Assembly (NCBI GenBank): GCA_021299455.1
Contig: JAJTGQ010000097.1
Span: forward strand, 1-64,000
Direction: 5' to 3'
Source: Flammeovirgaceae bacterium
GTDB taxonomy: Bacteria; Bacteroidota; Bacteroidia; Cytophagales; Cyclobacteriaceae
DNA: 64,000 nucleotides
Part shown: piece after piece, positions 12,361 to 19,952 of the stretch
Numbering within the stretch: position 1 is the stretch's first letter
Layout: the number at the start of each line of letters is the position of its first letter
The notes under the pieces: model-generated
The model's database searches: none
The model's input: only the letters and a program-made list of their open reading frames with translations
What the model was told of the DNA's origin: nothing
Translations under genes and position numbers: made by a program

Positions 12361-12663
12361 ATGAGCCAAAAAATCAGAATCAAATTAAAATCCTACGATC
12401 ACAACTTGGTTGACAAGTCATCTGAGAAAATCGTGCGCGCGGTAAAAGCAACAGGTGCTGTCGTAAGCGGACCTATTCCCCTTCCTACAGAAAAGGAGAA
12501 GTTCACAGTACTTCGCTCTCCTCACGTAAACAAGAAAGCACGTGAGCAATTTCAATTGTGTACGTATAAGCGCGTAGTAGACATCTACTCAAGCAGTACT
12601 AAGACGATCGATGCGTTGATGAAACTGGAATTGCCGTCTGGCGTAGATGTTATCATCAAATAA
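12361..12663 (+). CDS. rpsJ: 30S ribosomal protein S10
   Basis: 100 residues: [20 protein letters not shown], the [20 protein letters not shown] loop and [15 protein letters not shown] are diagnostic of S10. S10 is part of the 30S head and also works with NusB in antitermination. It follows fusA by 20 nt and is the last gene of this operon: a strong terminator comes next and the following gene is a SET-domain gene, not rplC. Confidence 0.98.
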   Translation: MSQKIRIKLKSYDHNLVDKSSEKIVRAVKATGAVVSGPIPLPTEKEKFTVLRSPHVNKKAREQFQLCTYKRVVDIYSSSTKTIDALMKLELPSGVDVIIK

Positions 12664-12687
12664 GATTTATAAATAATTTATAAGAAA

Positions 12688-12718
12688 CATCCTGATTAAT
12701 CGTCAGGATGTTTTTTTT
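12688..12718 (+). terminator. Rho-independent terminator after rpsJ
   Basis: CATCCTGA, a 7 nt loop and TCAGGATG form an 8 bp perfect stem followed by eight T residues. It ends the rpsL-rpsG-fusA-rpsJ unit. Confidence 0.92.
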
Positions 12719-12738
12719 GTACCTAACAGCATGCAAAA

Positions 12739-13236
12739 ATGGCCTTACTAGAGAAATCGCTAATTGTTAAGAAGTCCACATTGCCTGGGGCCGGGCGCGG
12801 GCTGTTCACCAAAATAGCAATTGCAAAAGGAACACGCATTGTAGAATATAAAGGGAAGAAAGTCACTTGGAAAGAAGTCGAGAAAATGGCAGATGACCGC
12901 AATGGTTATGTCTTTTACTTCAATAGTAAGAACTGCATCGATGCCTGGCAGACAGAAAAATCAGTAGCCCATTTTGCAAACGATGCGATGGGCATTACAA
13001 GGATTGAGGGGCTTCGAAATAATGCTGAATATGTTACGGAAAAGAAACGATGCTTCATTGAGGCATCGAAAGATATCCCGGCAGGTGCTGAAATCTTGGT
13101 GGGCTATGGTGCCGAGTACTGGCAAGTGATCCGTTACAATATTCGTCTAGAACAAAAGAACCGTGAGAAGGAAGGGAAGAAAGCAACAGGGAAAGAGTTG
13201 CCACATCACAGTGCATCTAAACGCAAAAAGAAGTAA
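12739..13236 (+). CDS. SET domain-containing protein
   Basis: 165 residues. The start of a SET fold is clear: LPGAGRGLFTKIAIAKGTRI and VEYKGKKVTWKEV. The cofactor/substrate core is HFANDAMGI...NNAEYV, replacing the more usual NHSCxPN, and the end GAEILVGYGAEYW matches the G-E-L-x-x-x-YG closing motif. The tail is Lys-rich (HHSASKRKKK). SET proteins are lysine methyltransferases; bacterial ones may act on ribosomal or DNA-binding proteins. The place after rpsJ is suggestive but a ribosomal substrate is only a guess. A terminator separates it from rpsJ. Confidence 0.8.
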   Translation: MALLEKSLIVKKSTLPGAGRGLFTKIAIAKGTRIVEYKGKKVTWKEVEKMADDRNGYVFYFNSKNCIDAWQTEKSVAHFANDAMGITRIEGLRNNAEYVTEKKRCFIEASKDIPAGAEILVGYGAEYWQVIRYNIRLEQKNREKEGKKATGKELPHHSASKRKKK

Positions 13237-13284
13237 CTATTTGACGCGGGCAAATCATATCGTTCGTGGCAAAGCGGGAATAGT

Positions 13285-13575
13285 TCATTGGGGGTATTTT
13301 CTCGGATCTTGAGCGGTGTGAAAAACAGGCACTATCGACACTTTAAAGTTTTCTTCATCTACTTTAAACAGTATAAGAAACGGGAAATTTTTAAGGTTAT
13401 AGCCCCGTACGTTTTTATACTTTTTAGCATAGAAAGGATTGATTGCTAAAATAGTAAAAGAATTTTCAAGTTCATTGAGGAAACGTGTACCTAACTCCAA
13501 CTGCTTAGAATTATACCAAATAGCAGCTTTCCTTAACTGGGCGATCGCCTTTGGCTTAATCTCAATGGCATACAT
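13285..13575 (-). CDS. ParE/RelE-type toxin of a type II toxin-antitoxin pair
   Basis: 96 residues (MYAIEIKPKAIAQLRKAAIW...). The order helix (AIAQLRKAAIWYNSKQLELG), LNELENSFTILAINPFYAKKY, and strands RGYNLKNFPFLILFKVDEEN, VSIVPVFHTAQDPRKY is that of the RelE/ParE fold, including the C-terminal VxHxxQDPxxY pattern. Its start overlaps the end of the antitoxin gene by 14 bp, a typical TA arrangement. Whether it targets gyrase or ribosome-bound mRNA cannot be told. Confidence 0.8.
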   Translation of the reverse strand: MYAIEIKPKAIAQLRKAAIWYNSKQLELGTRFLNELENSFTILAINPFYAKKYKNVRGYNLKNFPFLILFKVDEENFKVSIVPVFHTAQDPRKYPQ

Positions 13576-13813
13576 CCAGTTCTTTTCGTAATTGAGTTAA
13601 AAAAAACTTACCTTCTGTAGCAGGTTGCGGATTTGCTTCTTCCTCTTTAAGAATTTGTTCTAGCTCTTCTATTTGCCACGGGTGCAGATCCATTTCTGCT
13701 GAAATATTTTTGAGTTCATCAGTTTTCAGCACGGTGGCTGTTTTAAACCGCTCTAGTACCGCCATATAGAAACTGAATTCATTGTCAGGCACAGATATGT
13801 AAATACTTTTCAT
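13562..13813 (-). CDS. Putative antitoxin paired with ParE/RelE toxin
   Basis: 83 residues (MKSIYISVPDNEFSFYMAVL...). It begins with a short beta-strand-like segment, continues with helices (LKTDELKNISAEMDLHPWQIEELEQILKEEEANP) and ends with a Lys/Arg-containing tail. It precedes and overlaps the toxin gene. No standard DNA-binding motif is plain by eye. The role follows from position and size, so the call is partly by association. Confidence 0.65.
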   Translation of the reverse strand: MKSIYISVPDNEFSFYMAVLERFKTATVLKTDELKNISAEMDLHPWQIEELEQILKEEEANPQPATEGKFFLTQLRKELDVCH

Positions 13814-13982
13814 ACCATTTTTATTTGTCTCCTAAAACCTATTTTTACTTTGTAAAAGTATCTTAAAACCTTGGTATAAAAAAGTTAACCGTGCCTAATG
13901 GGATACTGAGTTTGCCTACTATCAATGGAAAGGCGCATCATTCAAATCTGTGGCTTGCAAAGAGGCACATTTTACTTCCTAC

Positions 13983-14230
13983 TTCTTAGCTTTGCTTTTT
14001 AACATTACATTCTCTTCTCTCAACGACTGGTTTTGTTCTTTCAGCAATGCAATTGTTTCTTCCAGGCTCTTCCTGTTTTCCGCATTTGATCCACCTAATT
14101 TATCAGATCAATACTAAATGCTTTTAGGAGCTGTCTTTGGTCGTCTGTTTTCACATGAAGGATACGGGTGGACTTACCCAAGTCGGGTAGTTGCATTTCA
14201 ACTGCAAAGATTGATTGCATGAGCCGTATT
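13983..14230 (-). pseudogene. Frameshifted gene remnant, family not recognised
   Basis: On the minus strand one frame reads ...AIRLMQSIFAVEMQLPDL, GKSTRILHVKTDDQRQLLKA, FSIDLIN and stops. A second frame takes over at the same point: LGGSNAENRKSLEETIALLK, EQNQSLREENVMLKSKAKK and a TAG at 13983-13985. Together they look like the C-terminal part of one protein ending in a short coiled coil, broken by a frameshift near 14102. It is too short for the ORF track. The protein family was not identified. Confidence 0.5.
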
Positions 14231-14252
14231 GCCTTGTTTCCTCACAGAGTAT

Positions 14253-14456
14253 CGCTTCGGGGATCTCTGCGCAAACACAGGCGGAAGGGATGATATTTAC
14301 CTCAGAAGCAGGGCGGATAAATGCCGAAGATCGTACACTCGCATCTGTTTTTTAATAGGGCATAGCCCCTAGCGCAATAAAGCAACAGACAATGCAGCCT
14401 ATGTAAATGATAGCGGTGCGAGTGTAGGTGGGGAAGTAGGTGTTTTCGGGAAACAT
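14253..14456 (-). pseudogene. Remnant of a HlyD-family secretion protein N-terminus
   Basis: Starting at ATG 14456 the minus strand encodes MFPENTYFPTYTRTAIIYIG, a membrane segment (CIVCCFIALGAMPY), an in-frame TAA (14352-14354), then KTDASVRSSAFIRPASEVNI. A short soluble head, one membrane helix and a DxSVxSxxxIRPxxE stretch is the usual start of HlyD/membrane-fusion proteins. After about 68 codons similarity is lost. With the neighbouring remnant this makes 13.98-14.46 kb a gene graveyard. The rest of the 13.8-14.66 kb gap shows nothing further, apart from a short open stretch (WLNEIKELKLVIEKYLRYLE) just before the AraC gene. Confidence 0.5.
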
Positions 14457-14666
14457 TTTTGTTTTAGTTGATCATACTTTCGAAGCACAAGCGGATGCTT
14501 GCGCTAGCCAGGGTTTGATGGGTATTTTTCTGCAACCCTAAGGTAATAAATATTTTGAGTGCTTGTGCTGTGCCGGAATTCGAAGATGCATAATTGTCTG
14601 CGTGGCTGAACGAAATTAAGGAACTAAAACTTGTTATTGAAAAGTATTTGCGTTATTTAGAGGTTG

Positions 14667-15797
14667 ATGGATTTTACTGTTTTCAACATTCTGATACTCT
14701 TCGGCTGTGTTCAAGGCTTTTTTTTAGCATTCTTATTGGTACGTGGATCAAAATTTAAAAAGAAGTACCATGCCTACTTGGCTCTTTTCATTTTTAGTTT
14801 TTCACTCAACAATCTTTACTACTTTTCTTACGATGTAGGGTTGCTTCAAAAGTACCCGCTCTTATTTTTTTTACCTTTCACTTGGGGGCTGCTACTGCCA
14901 TTTGCTTTGTTATACTTTGTGGAATACCTGGTCAATCCCGGCTTCAAGCCGTCTAAGAAAGTTACGTTTTGGTTGGTCCTGCCATTCGCCATTCATATTT
15001 TAATTGAGGTGGCTTCGGGCGTAATCTTTTTGGTAGACCGAAAATGGCTTGCCGAGCATATCTCAATTTACAATACTGTTTTGGAAATCAGCGAATTAGT
15101 CAATATTGTTTTGGCGATTGTCATTTTGGTTTTTGTCTTATATAAAATTAATCGCTATCAATTCGACTTAAAAAATAATTACGCTGCGCTCACCAATAAA
15201 ACGTTGGTTTGGCTGAGAACCCTGATCATTGCATTGTTGGTACTCTGGGCACTCTGGAGCATTCCATATTTGTACGAGATTTTTATAGGTTCGTCTAGTC
15301 AAGCCCATCATTACCCCTTATGGATTGGAATGACGATTGTCATTTACTGGATTGGCTATTCTACCTATACCAAGGGCGAAGTATTTGAAGTGGCTGCTTT
15401 TGCACAGCCGGTTGAGCCTTCAAAGACAGATTCAACACTTTCGGAAAAAACAGAGGAACATCATCAAAAGCTGATGGACACGATGAAAAATCTGAAGCCT
15501 TATTTAAACCCCGATTTGAATCTAGAAATGCTGGCTGCGAATGTAGACGTAAGTGCTGGCTATCTCTCGCAAATTATCAACAAAAAGGAGAAAGTGAATT
15601 TTTATGATTTTGTCAATCGCTACCGCGTAGAAGAGGCAAAGAATATCATTAGAAACCCTAAGTTTAGGCACTATTCCTTGCTTGCCATCGGGCAGGAGGC
15701 AGGCTTTAATTCTAAGACTACATTCAATGCCGCTTTTAAGCGGTACGCAGGAGCCACCCCCTCGCAGTTCAAAAATGAGATGGAAAGGCAACTTTAA
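14667..15797 (+). CDS. Membrane-anchored AraC-family transcriptional regulator
   Basis: 376 residues from ATG 14667; the track begins one codon earlier at a TTG. About seven hydrophobic segments fill residues 1-235 (FNILILFGCVQGFFLAFLLV to WIGMTIVIYWIGY). A linker follows, and a C-terminal AraC helix-turn-helix pair: LNLEMLAANVDVSAGYLSQI and FYDFVNRYRVEEAKNI, with AIGQEAGFNSKTTFNAAFKR and YAGATPSQF as the second helix-turn-helix. Such proteins are common in Cytophagales and probably sense a signal in the membrane. The serine hydrolase gene 101 bp downstream is a plausible target or functional partner. Confidence 0.9.
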   Translation: MDFTVFNILILFGCVQGFFLAFLLVRGSKFKKKYHAYLALFIFSFSLNNLYYFSYDVGLLQKYPLLFFLPFTWGLLLPFALLYFVEYLVNPGFKPSKKVTFWLVLPFAIHILIEVASGVIFLVDRKWLAEHISIYNTVLEISELVNIVLAIVILVFVLYKINRYQFDLKNNYAALTNKTLVWLRTLIIALLVLWALWSIPYLYEIFIGSSSQAHHYPLWIGMTIVIYWIGYSTYTKGEVFEVAAFAQPVEPSKTDSTLSEKTEEHHQKLMDTMKNLKPYLNPDLNLEMLAANVDVSAGYLSQIINKKEKVNFYDFVNRYRVEEAKNIIRNPKFRHYSLLAIGQEAGFNSKTTFNAAFKRYAGATPSQFKNEMERQL

Positions 15798-15898
15798 ATT
15801 CAGTTTTTTGCTCAATTTGAGGTGCGGCTGCTTTAAATTTAAATAAAACGGGCATTGGCTACTTTTTTCAATATCAAATTGCACCCAAAAATTTCCGT

Positions 15899-16981
15899 AT
15901 GAAAAAAGCAACTTGGATTATTCTGGTAGTGATGATGATTACGCTGCAATCTTGTTTGGTAGGGCGGTTTGCCTGGTACAATTTTTCGAATATTACCGAT
16001 TACAAAATCTTTCCCTCCCGTCTGCTAAATAAATCAACTGAACCTTTTCGGTTTACGGAAGCCATCAAAAAGGAAAGGGTGGGCAGGGCTCGGGTTTACA
16101 AAATCGATTCTATGGCTGCGGCCAATAACTCGGTCGCCTTTTTAATTATTCGAAACGACTCACTGGTGTTTGAGCGGTACTACCAAAGCTACGAAGCCAG
16201 TTCCACAGTAGCTTCCTTTTCAATGGCAAAGTCGTACACCTCGGCATTGATTGGTGCAGCCATTGCCGATGGAGACATCAAGAGTGTGGAAGAGCCCATC
16301 ACCAATTACGTTACAGAATTGAAAAGCAAAAAGGGATTTAACGATATCAAAATCAAACACCTTTTGCAGATGACCAGCGGCATCAAATCGAGCGAGAGTT
16401 ACTACAACCCGCTGGGGCAGGCGGCCAAGTTATACTATGGAAGAAATTTACGAGGCTATCTAACTCGGCTAAAAACAGATTACGCACCGGGTACTAAGTT
16501 TGAATACCGTAGCGTAAATACGCAATTGCTGGGATTGATTGTGGAACGTGCCACAAAAAAGAATGTGACTGATTATATGAACGAAAAAATCTGGGGCTAC
16601 CTGGGGGCAGAATATGAAGCCACGTGGAGCATAGATAAAAAGAACAATGGCTTGGAAAAAACATTCTGCTGCATCAATGCCAGAGCTCGTGACTTTGCCA
16701 AGTTCGGGAGACTGTATTTAAACCATGGCAACTGGAATGGGCAACAGCTTCTGCCCAAACAATGGATAGAAGAATCAACAACCTCTGATAAAAAAGAAGG
16801 GGCCGTTGACTATTACGGCTATCAATGGTGGATTTCGGAAAAAGGTTTTTATGCCGATGGTTTCCACGGCCAATTTATTTATGTAAATAGGGCAAAGAAT
16901 TTGATCATCGTTCGATTAGGCAAGAGCGAAGGCAAAATGCCTTGGCCTAGCTTCTTCGATCAACTGGCGGAGTATCTATAA
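15899..16981 (+). CDS. Serine hydrolase of the beta-lactamase (class C / PBP-like) family, lipoprotein
   Basis: 360 residues. The N-terminus MKKATWIILVVMMITLQSCL has a lipobox (LQSC), so it is likely a lipoprotein. The nucleophile motif SxxK is SMAKSYTSALIG; the second motif is in FEYRSVNTQLLG, and WWISEKGFYADGFHGQFIYV near the C-terminus corresponds to the third. HLLQMTSGI is typical of the family. Members act on cell-wall peptides, esters or amides; the substrate cannot be predicted. The gene lies after the AraC regulator in the same direction. Confidence 0.88.
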   Translation: MKKATWIILVVMMITLQSCLVGRFAWYNFSNITDYKIFPSRLLNKSTEPFRFTEAIKKERVGRARVYKIDSMAAANNSVAFLIIRNDSLVFERYYQSYEASSTVASFSMAKSYTSALIGAAIADGDIKSVEEPITNYVTELKSKKGFNDIKIKHLLQMTSGIKSSESYYNPLGQAAKLYYGRNLRGYLTRLKTDYAPGTKFEYRSVNTQLLGLIVERATKKNVTDYMNEKIWGYLGAEYEATWSIDKKNNGLEKTFCCINARARDFAKFGRLYLNHGNWNGQQLLPKQWIEESTTSDKKEGAVDYYGYQWWISEKGFYADGFHGQFIYVNRAKNLIIVRLGKSEGKMPWPSFFDQLAEYL

Positions 16982-17007
16982 CAGAAATAAAATTAGACCC
17001 ATTAACT

Positions 17008-17316
17008 ATGAAAACAACAATTATTTTAATTCTAAGCCTTGGCGCTTTTTCTTCTTTTGCTCAGCAAGCCAAACCAGCGGCAGATACCACCGTGGGTAAA
17101 TCAAATTCTGTTGTTCATTTCAAAAAGGACTCCACTCAACCCATTGTCAGGTCTCCACTTTTCATCAACAGCAACTCGAATTCTCACAATTTAAACGGCA
17201 TTACTCCACCGGCTCAACAGAAAGTGACGTCAGCGATTGTTTATGACATCAACGGGCAAATAAAAAGCAGCAGTAGTTCAATACACTTTGGGCAAAAGAA
17301 GAAAGGTAAAAATTAA
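17008..17316 (+). CDS. Small secreted protein of unknown function
   Basis: 102 residues starting MKTTIILILSLGAFSSFAQQ, a clear signal peptide with cleavage expected after SFA. The mature part is Ser/Asn/Lys-rich and low in complexity (SRSP-like stretches such as NSNSNSHNLNGITPP and IKSSSSSIHFGQKKKGKN). No family recognised. It starts 26 bp after the serine hydrolase and is probably co-transcribed with it. Confidence 0.65.
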   Translation: MKTTIILILSLGAFSSFAQQAKPAADTTVGKSNSVVHFKKDSTQPIVRSPLFINSNSNSHNLNGITPPAQQKVTSAIVYDINGQIKSSSSSIHFGQKKKGKN

Positions 17317-17645
17317 AGAAAATCCCTAACGCATATTTTCGCATCAACAGGATTCTAGTTTACCATTCGCGTCCTATGTTCGTTGGTGAATAAAACCAAT
17401 GAAGGCAACATGCCATATGCAGTTCAAAAGTGCGATTGCTACCAGCACCCTATTTGCAAGTAATTTTCTTTCTAAATCTTATCTCCTGCCAAGTTGACTG
17501 TAGCTATAAATCACTGCCACATGATCCAGAGATGATCCAGTCTCGAGTCATTGACAGCCCACAGCATAATCAGCGACAACGATGTGAATTCTAGTTTGCG
17601 AAGAGCGATATACTGCCCGAGCAAATTGATCCAAACCTTTGTTTT

Positions 17646-17801
17646 CTATATTTCCGCCAAGCCCAAGTACCGGCATGTTTTCCCCTCCTCCACAAAGAAA
17701 TCCCCCTTCTTAAATGTCTTTTTCGAAAAGGAATTCGCAATTTTTTGAGCTACTTTTTCGCTGAAATGCTGCGACTGAAAGTAGGCAAAAAGTTTTTCCA
17801 T
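17646..17801 (-). pseudogene. 5' remnant of a Crp/Fnr-family regulator gene
   Basis: From ATG 17801 the minus strand encodes 51 residues: MEKLFAYFQSQHFSEKVAQK, IANSFSKKTFKKGDFFVEEG, KTCRYLGLAEI, then TAG. The KKGDFFVEEGxxCxYLG block is the beginning of the cyclic-nucleotide-binding fold of Bacteroidota Crp/Fnr proteins. The rest of the cNMP domain and the DNA-binding domain are absent. Nothing else was recognised in 17317-17645; the track ORF on the opposite strand here (17551-17748) is probably a shadow. Confidence 0.6.
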
Positions 17802-17810
17802 CCCTGATAG

Positions 17811-17965
17811 TTAATCCCAAATTTTGCAGTAGCAAAATTTGCCTGCGGTTGACGCAAAATGCATAGCATTTTGGTCAAGGTTAACCCTGAAAATACTGAC
17901 GGTACCGTCAGTATTCTTCAGCCCTCCGGGCAGATTTTGCAGCCAACTGCAAAATCTGGGTTAAT
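17811..17965. repeat. Dense cluster of hairpins with a perfect 24 bp palindrome
   Basis: Four stems follow each other: CAAATTTTGC/GCAAAATTTG (17818-17841, 4 nt loop); CAAAATGC/GCATTTTG (17855-17873, 3 nt loop); a perfect palindrome with arms AATACTGACGGT/ACCGTCAGTATT (17892-17915) prolonged by CTGA/TCAG-type flanks; and CAGATTTTGCAG/CTGCAAAATCTG (17931-17958, loop CCAA). TTAACCC (17881) and GGGTTAA (17958) enclose the last two. It lies between a gene remnant and the convergent LytTR gene. It might be a mobile palindromic repeat or a bidirectional terminator. Confidence 0.8.
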
Positions 17966-18040
17966 GGTCAAAGTTAAACTATTCCATGACGAAAAGGGCA
18001 ATTGGACCATTAGACTAACCGTCAATATTTAAAGTGCCAA

Positions 18041-18796
18041 TTAAGTCGTGAGGCTCTTTTTATTGAAGCCCCCATTGGAAATGGATTTGAAGTAGTTGAC
18101 TACGGTCTTTTTGTAACTCTCACCAATCGGAATTACAGTTTGGTTTATGACCACCGACTGGCTTGTAAACGATTCTACTTTTAGGGTAGAAATAACAAAT
18201 GATTTGTGTGCTCGTAAAAATCCATGTGGTTTTACAAGTTCTTCAATTGAGGAGATTTTTGAATTGTAAATTCGTGTAGTGCCATCTACAAAAAACACTT
18301 TACAATAATTACCGAATGCTTGAAAGTAAGAAATCCGAGAAATTATAACGCGATGGATGATACGGTCTGCCTTCAAAAAAATAAAGGGATCACTTTCCGA
18401 TGCTTCTGGAAGTAAAGTAATCTTTGGCTTAATGATTTTATGAATGGCGTTACTAAACCGCTGAAACGAAAATGGCTTTCGTAAAAAATCAATCACGCCA
18501 AGTTCAAATCCATTGATTGCATATTGGTCATAGGCAGAAGCAAAAATGACCGAAGGCTGATACGCCAAACCCTTTACGAAATCAATTCCTGATTTGCCCG
18601 GCATTTTGATATCAGAAATGATAATCTCCGGATGATTTTCTTCGATGTATTTCTTTGCTTCCATGGCATTACCAAATGCCGCCACCAAATGAAGCTCGTT
18701 CATTCGTTTGATATAGTTGGTAACTACTACGATGGCAGGTGGTTCATCATCAATAATCACACAGCGAAAAGGCAATGTAGATTTGTTGCCAACCAT
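18041..18796 (-). CDS. LytTR-family response regulator
   Basis: 251 residues. The receiver domain (about 10-125) has the acidic pair IIDDE, phosphoacceptor Asp in IISDIKMPGKSG, and the KP pair in FLRKPF. The LytTR DNA-binding domain (about 145-245) shows RIIHRVIISRISYFQAFGNY, FLRAHKSFVIS and VIPIGESYKKTV. The start is an ATG 7 bp after the stop of the histidine kinase gene. It is the transcriptional output of this two-component pair; target genes are unknown but the divergent amidohydrolase is close. Confidence 0.93.
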   Translation of the reverse strand: MVGNKSTLPFRCVIIDDEPPAIVVVTNYIKRMNELHLVAAFGNAMEAKKYIEENHPEIIISDIKMPGKSGIDFVKGLAYQPSVIFASAYDQYAINGFELGVIDFLRKPFSFQRFSNAIHKIIKPKITLLPEASESDPFIFLKADRIIHRVIISRISYFQAFGNYCKVFFVDGTTRIYNSKISSIEELVKPHGFLRAHKSFVISTLKVESFTSQSVVINQTVIPIGESYKKTVVNYFKSISNGGFNKKSLTT

Positions 18797-18803
18797 GTTT
18801 GCG

Positions 18804-19793
18804 TTAATTCAAGTCCAAGCGCAAGGTAGCGATGTAAACAGAGTTTTCAGAAATCAACTGCAAATCATATTTGTTTTTAAAAAGGAGTTCTAATCTTTTT
18901 TTTACGTTCTTTAGCCCAGTTCCGGAGCTGTTCTTCATCGGTAGTTGATCGCCAATTGAATTCGACACCTGAAAGAAAACTTCATTTTGCTGCACAGCTA
19001 TATCAATTCGAACAAACGAATGTGCTGTTGCTACTTCAGTGCCATGCTTAAATGCATTTTCAATAAATGGTAACAAGAGCAATGGAGGAACCTGTACGGC
19101 ATCAATTGGGCCGGTTACTTCAACCGATGCCTCGCATTTATTGCCAAACCGCGCCTTCTCCAAATGGATATAATGGGTGATGTATTCTACTTCTTGGCGG
19201 AGGGGAATCATGTGCAGTTGCGCTACCTTAAACATATAATGCATCAGCTCTGAAAGCTGGAGAATGGCCGCACTGGTCTTTTCAGGATTTTCCAGTGAGA
19301 GTGAATAGATGCTGTTCAAGGCATTAAAGAAGAAATGTGGATTTACTTGCGCCTTCAGCAAGTCCAGTTCGGCTATTAATTGTTGCTCACGAAGCTTTTT
19401 ATTCATGGCCACCGACCGCATAAACAACCCAATAAACGTTCCGACCAGTAAGTAAAAGCCCGCACCAACTAAATGAGACAAAAAATCTTTACTCTGAGTT
19501 ACCCCTAAATCAACATGAATACTCGCAAAAGAAATGACCAGTAAGCTACCGATTACACTAAGTGCATAATAGACATATTTTCTTCTGTCCAGCAAATGGG
19601 GCACCAACACATACAAATTGAAATAGATCAGCAGGGCTAATTCAAGGGAGTGACCGACCAGTTGAACAAGTGTTATTATGTGTATTTCCTGATTGGCCAG
19701 AATCAGAAAATACACTTGCATGGAAAACCAAACAGACCAGACCAAAAGGTGGCCAATCACCTTTTTCAGTTGTGGCGTCATCAAGCGATTCAT
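18804..19793 (-). CDS. Sensor histidine kinase, LytS/YehU type
   Basis: About 329 residues from ATG 19793 (MNRLMTPQLKKV); the track starts seven codons earlier at a GTG. Four membrane helices occupy roughly 15-140. The His_kinase region follows: LKAQVNPHFFFNALNSIYSL contains the phosphorylated His, and the ATPase part has PPLLLLPFIENAFKHG (N box) and GTGLKNVKKRLELLF (G box). It phosphorylates the LytTR regulator encoded next. A TACCTTTG box lies just before the ATG, suggesting a very short or absent leader. Confidence 0.92.
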   Translation of the reverse strand: MNRLMTPQLKKVIGHLLVWSVWFSMQVYFLILANQEIHIITLVQLVGHSLELALLIYFNLYVLVPHLLDRRKYVYYALSVIGSLLVISFASIHVDLGVTQSKDFLSHLVGAGFYLLVGTFIGLFMRSVAMNKKLREQQLIAELDLLKAQVNPHFFFNALNSIYSLSLENPEKTSAAILQLSELMHYMFKVAQLHMIPLRQEVEYITHYIHLEKARFGNKCEASVEVTGPIDAVQVPPLLLLPFIENAFKHGTEVATAHSFVRIDIAVQQNEVFFQVSNSIGDQLPMKNSSGTGLKNVKKRLELLFKNKYDLQLISENSVYIATLRLDLN

Positions 19794-19952
19794 TGTACAA
19801 AGGTAATCATCCACTTGAGGTGACCGGATTCACCATTCCGAGAAGCAGGGGTGTTCGTCACTAAAATATTGGGTTTCATCATCAAAAAGTTTCTCATTAA
19901 ATCTTAAATAAAGTCTGATTCGTTTCTTTGAGCAAAATCATCATTACAAACT

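Noticed and set aside
17551-17748. 65-residue plus-strand ORF in the track
   Set aside because: It is antisense to the Crp/Fnr remnant, begins without promoter or recognisable family, and has the composition of a shadow frame.
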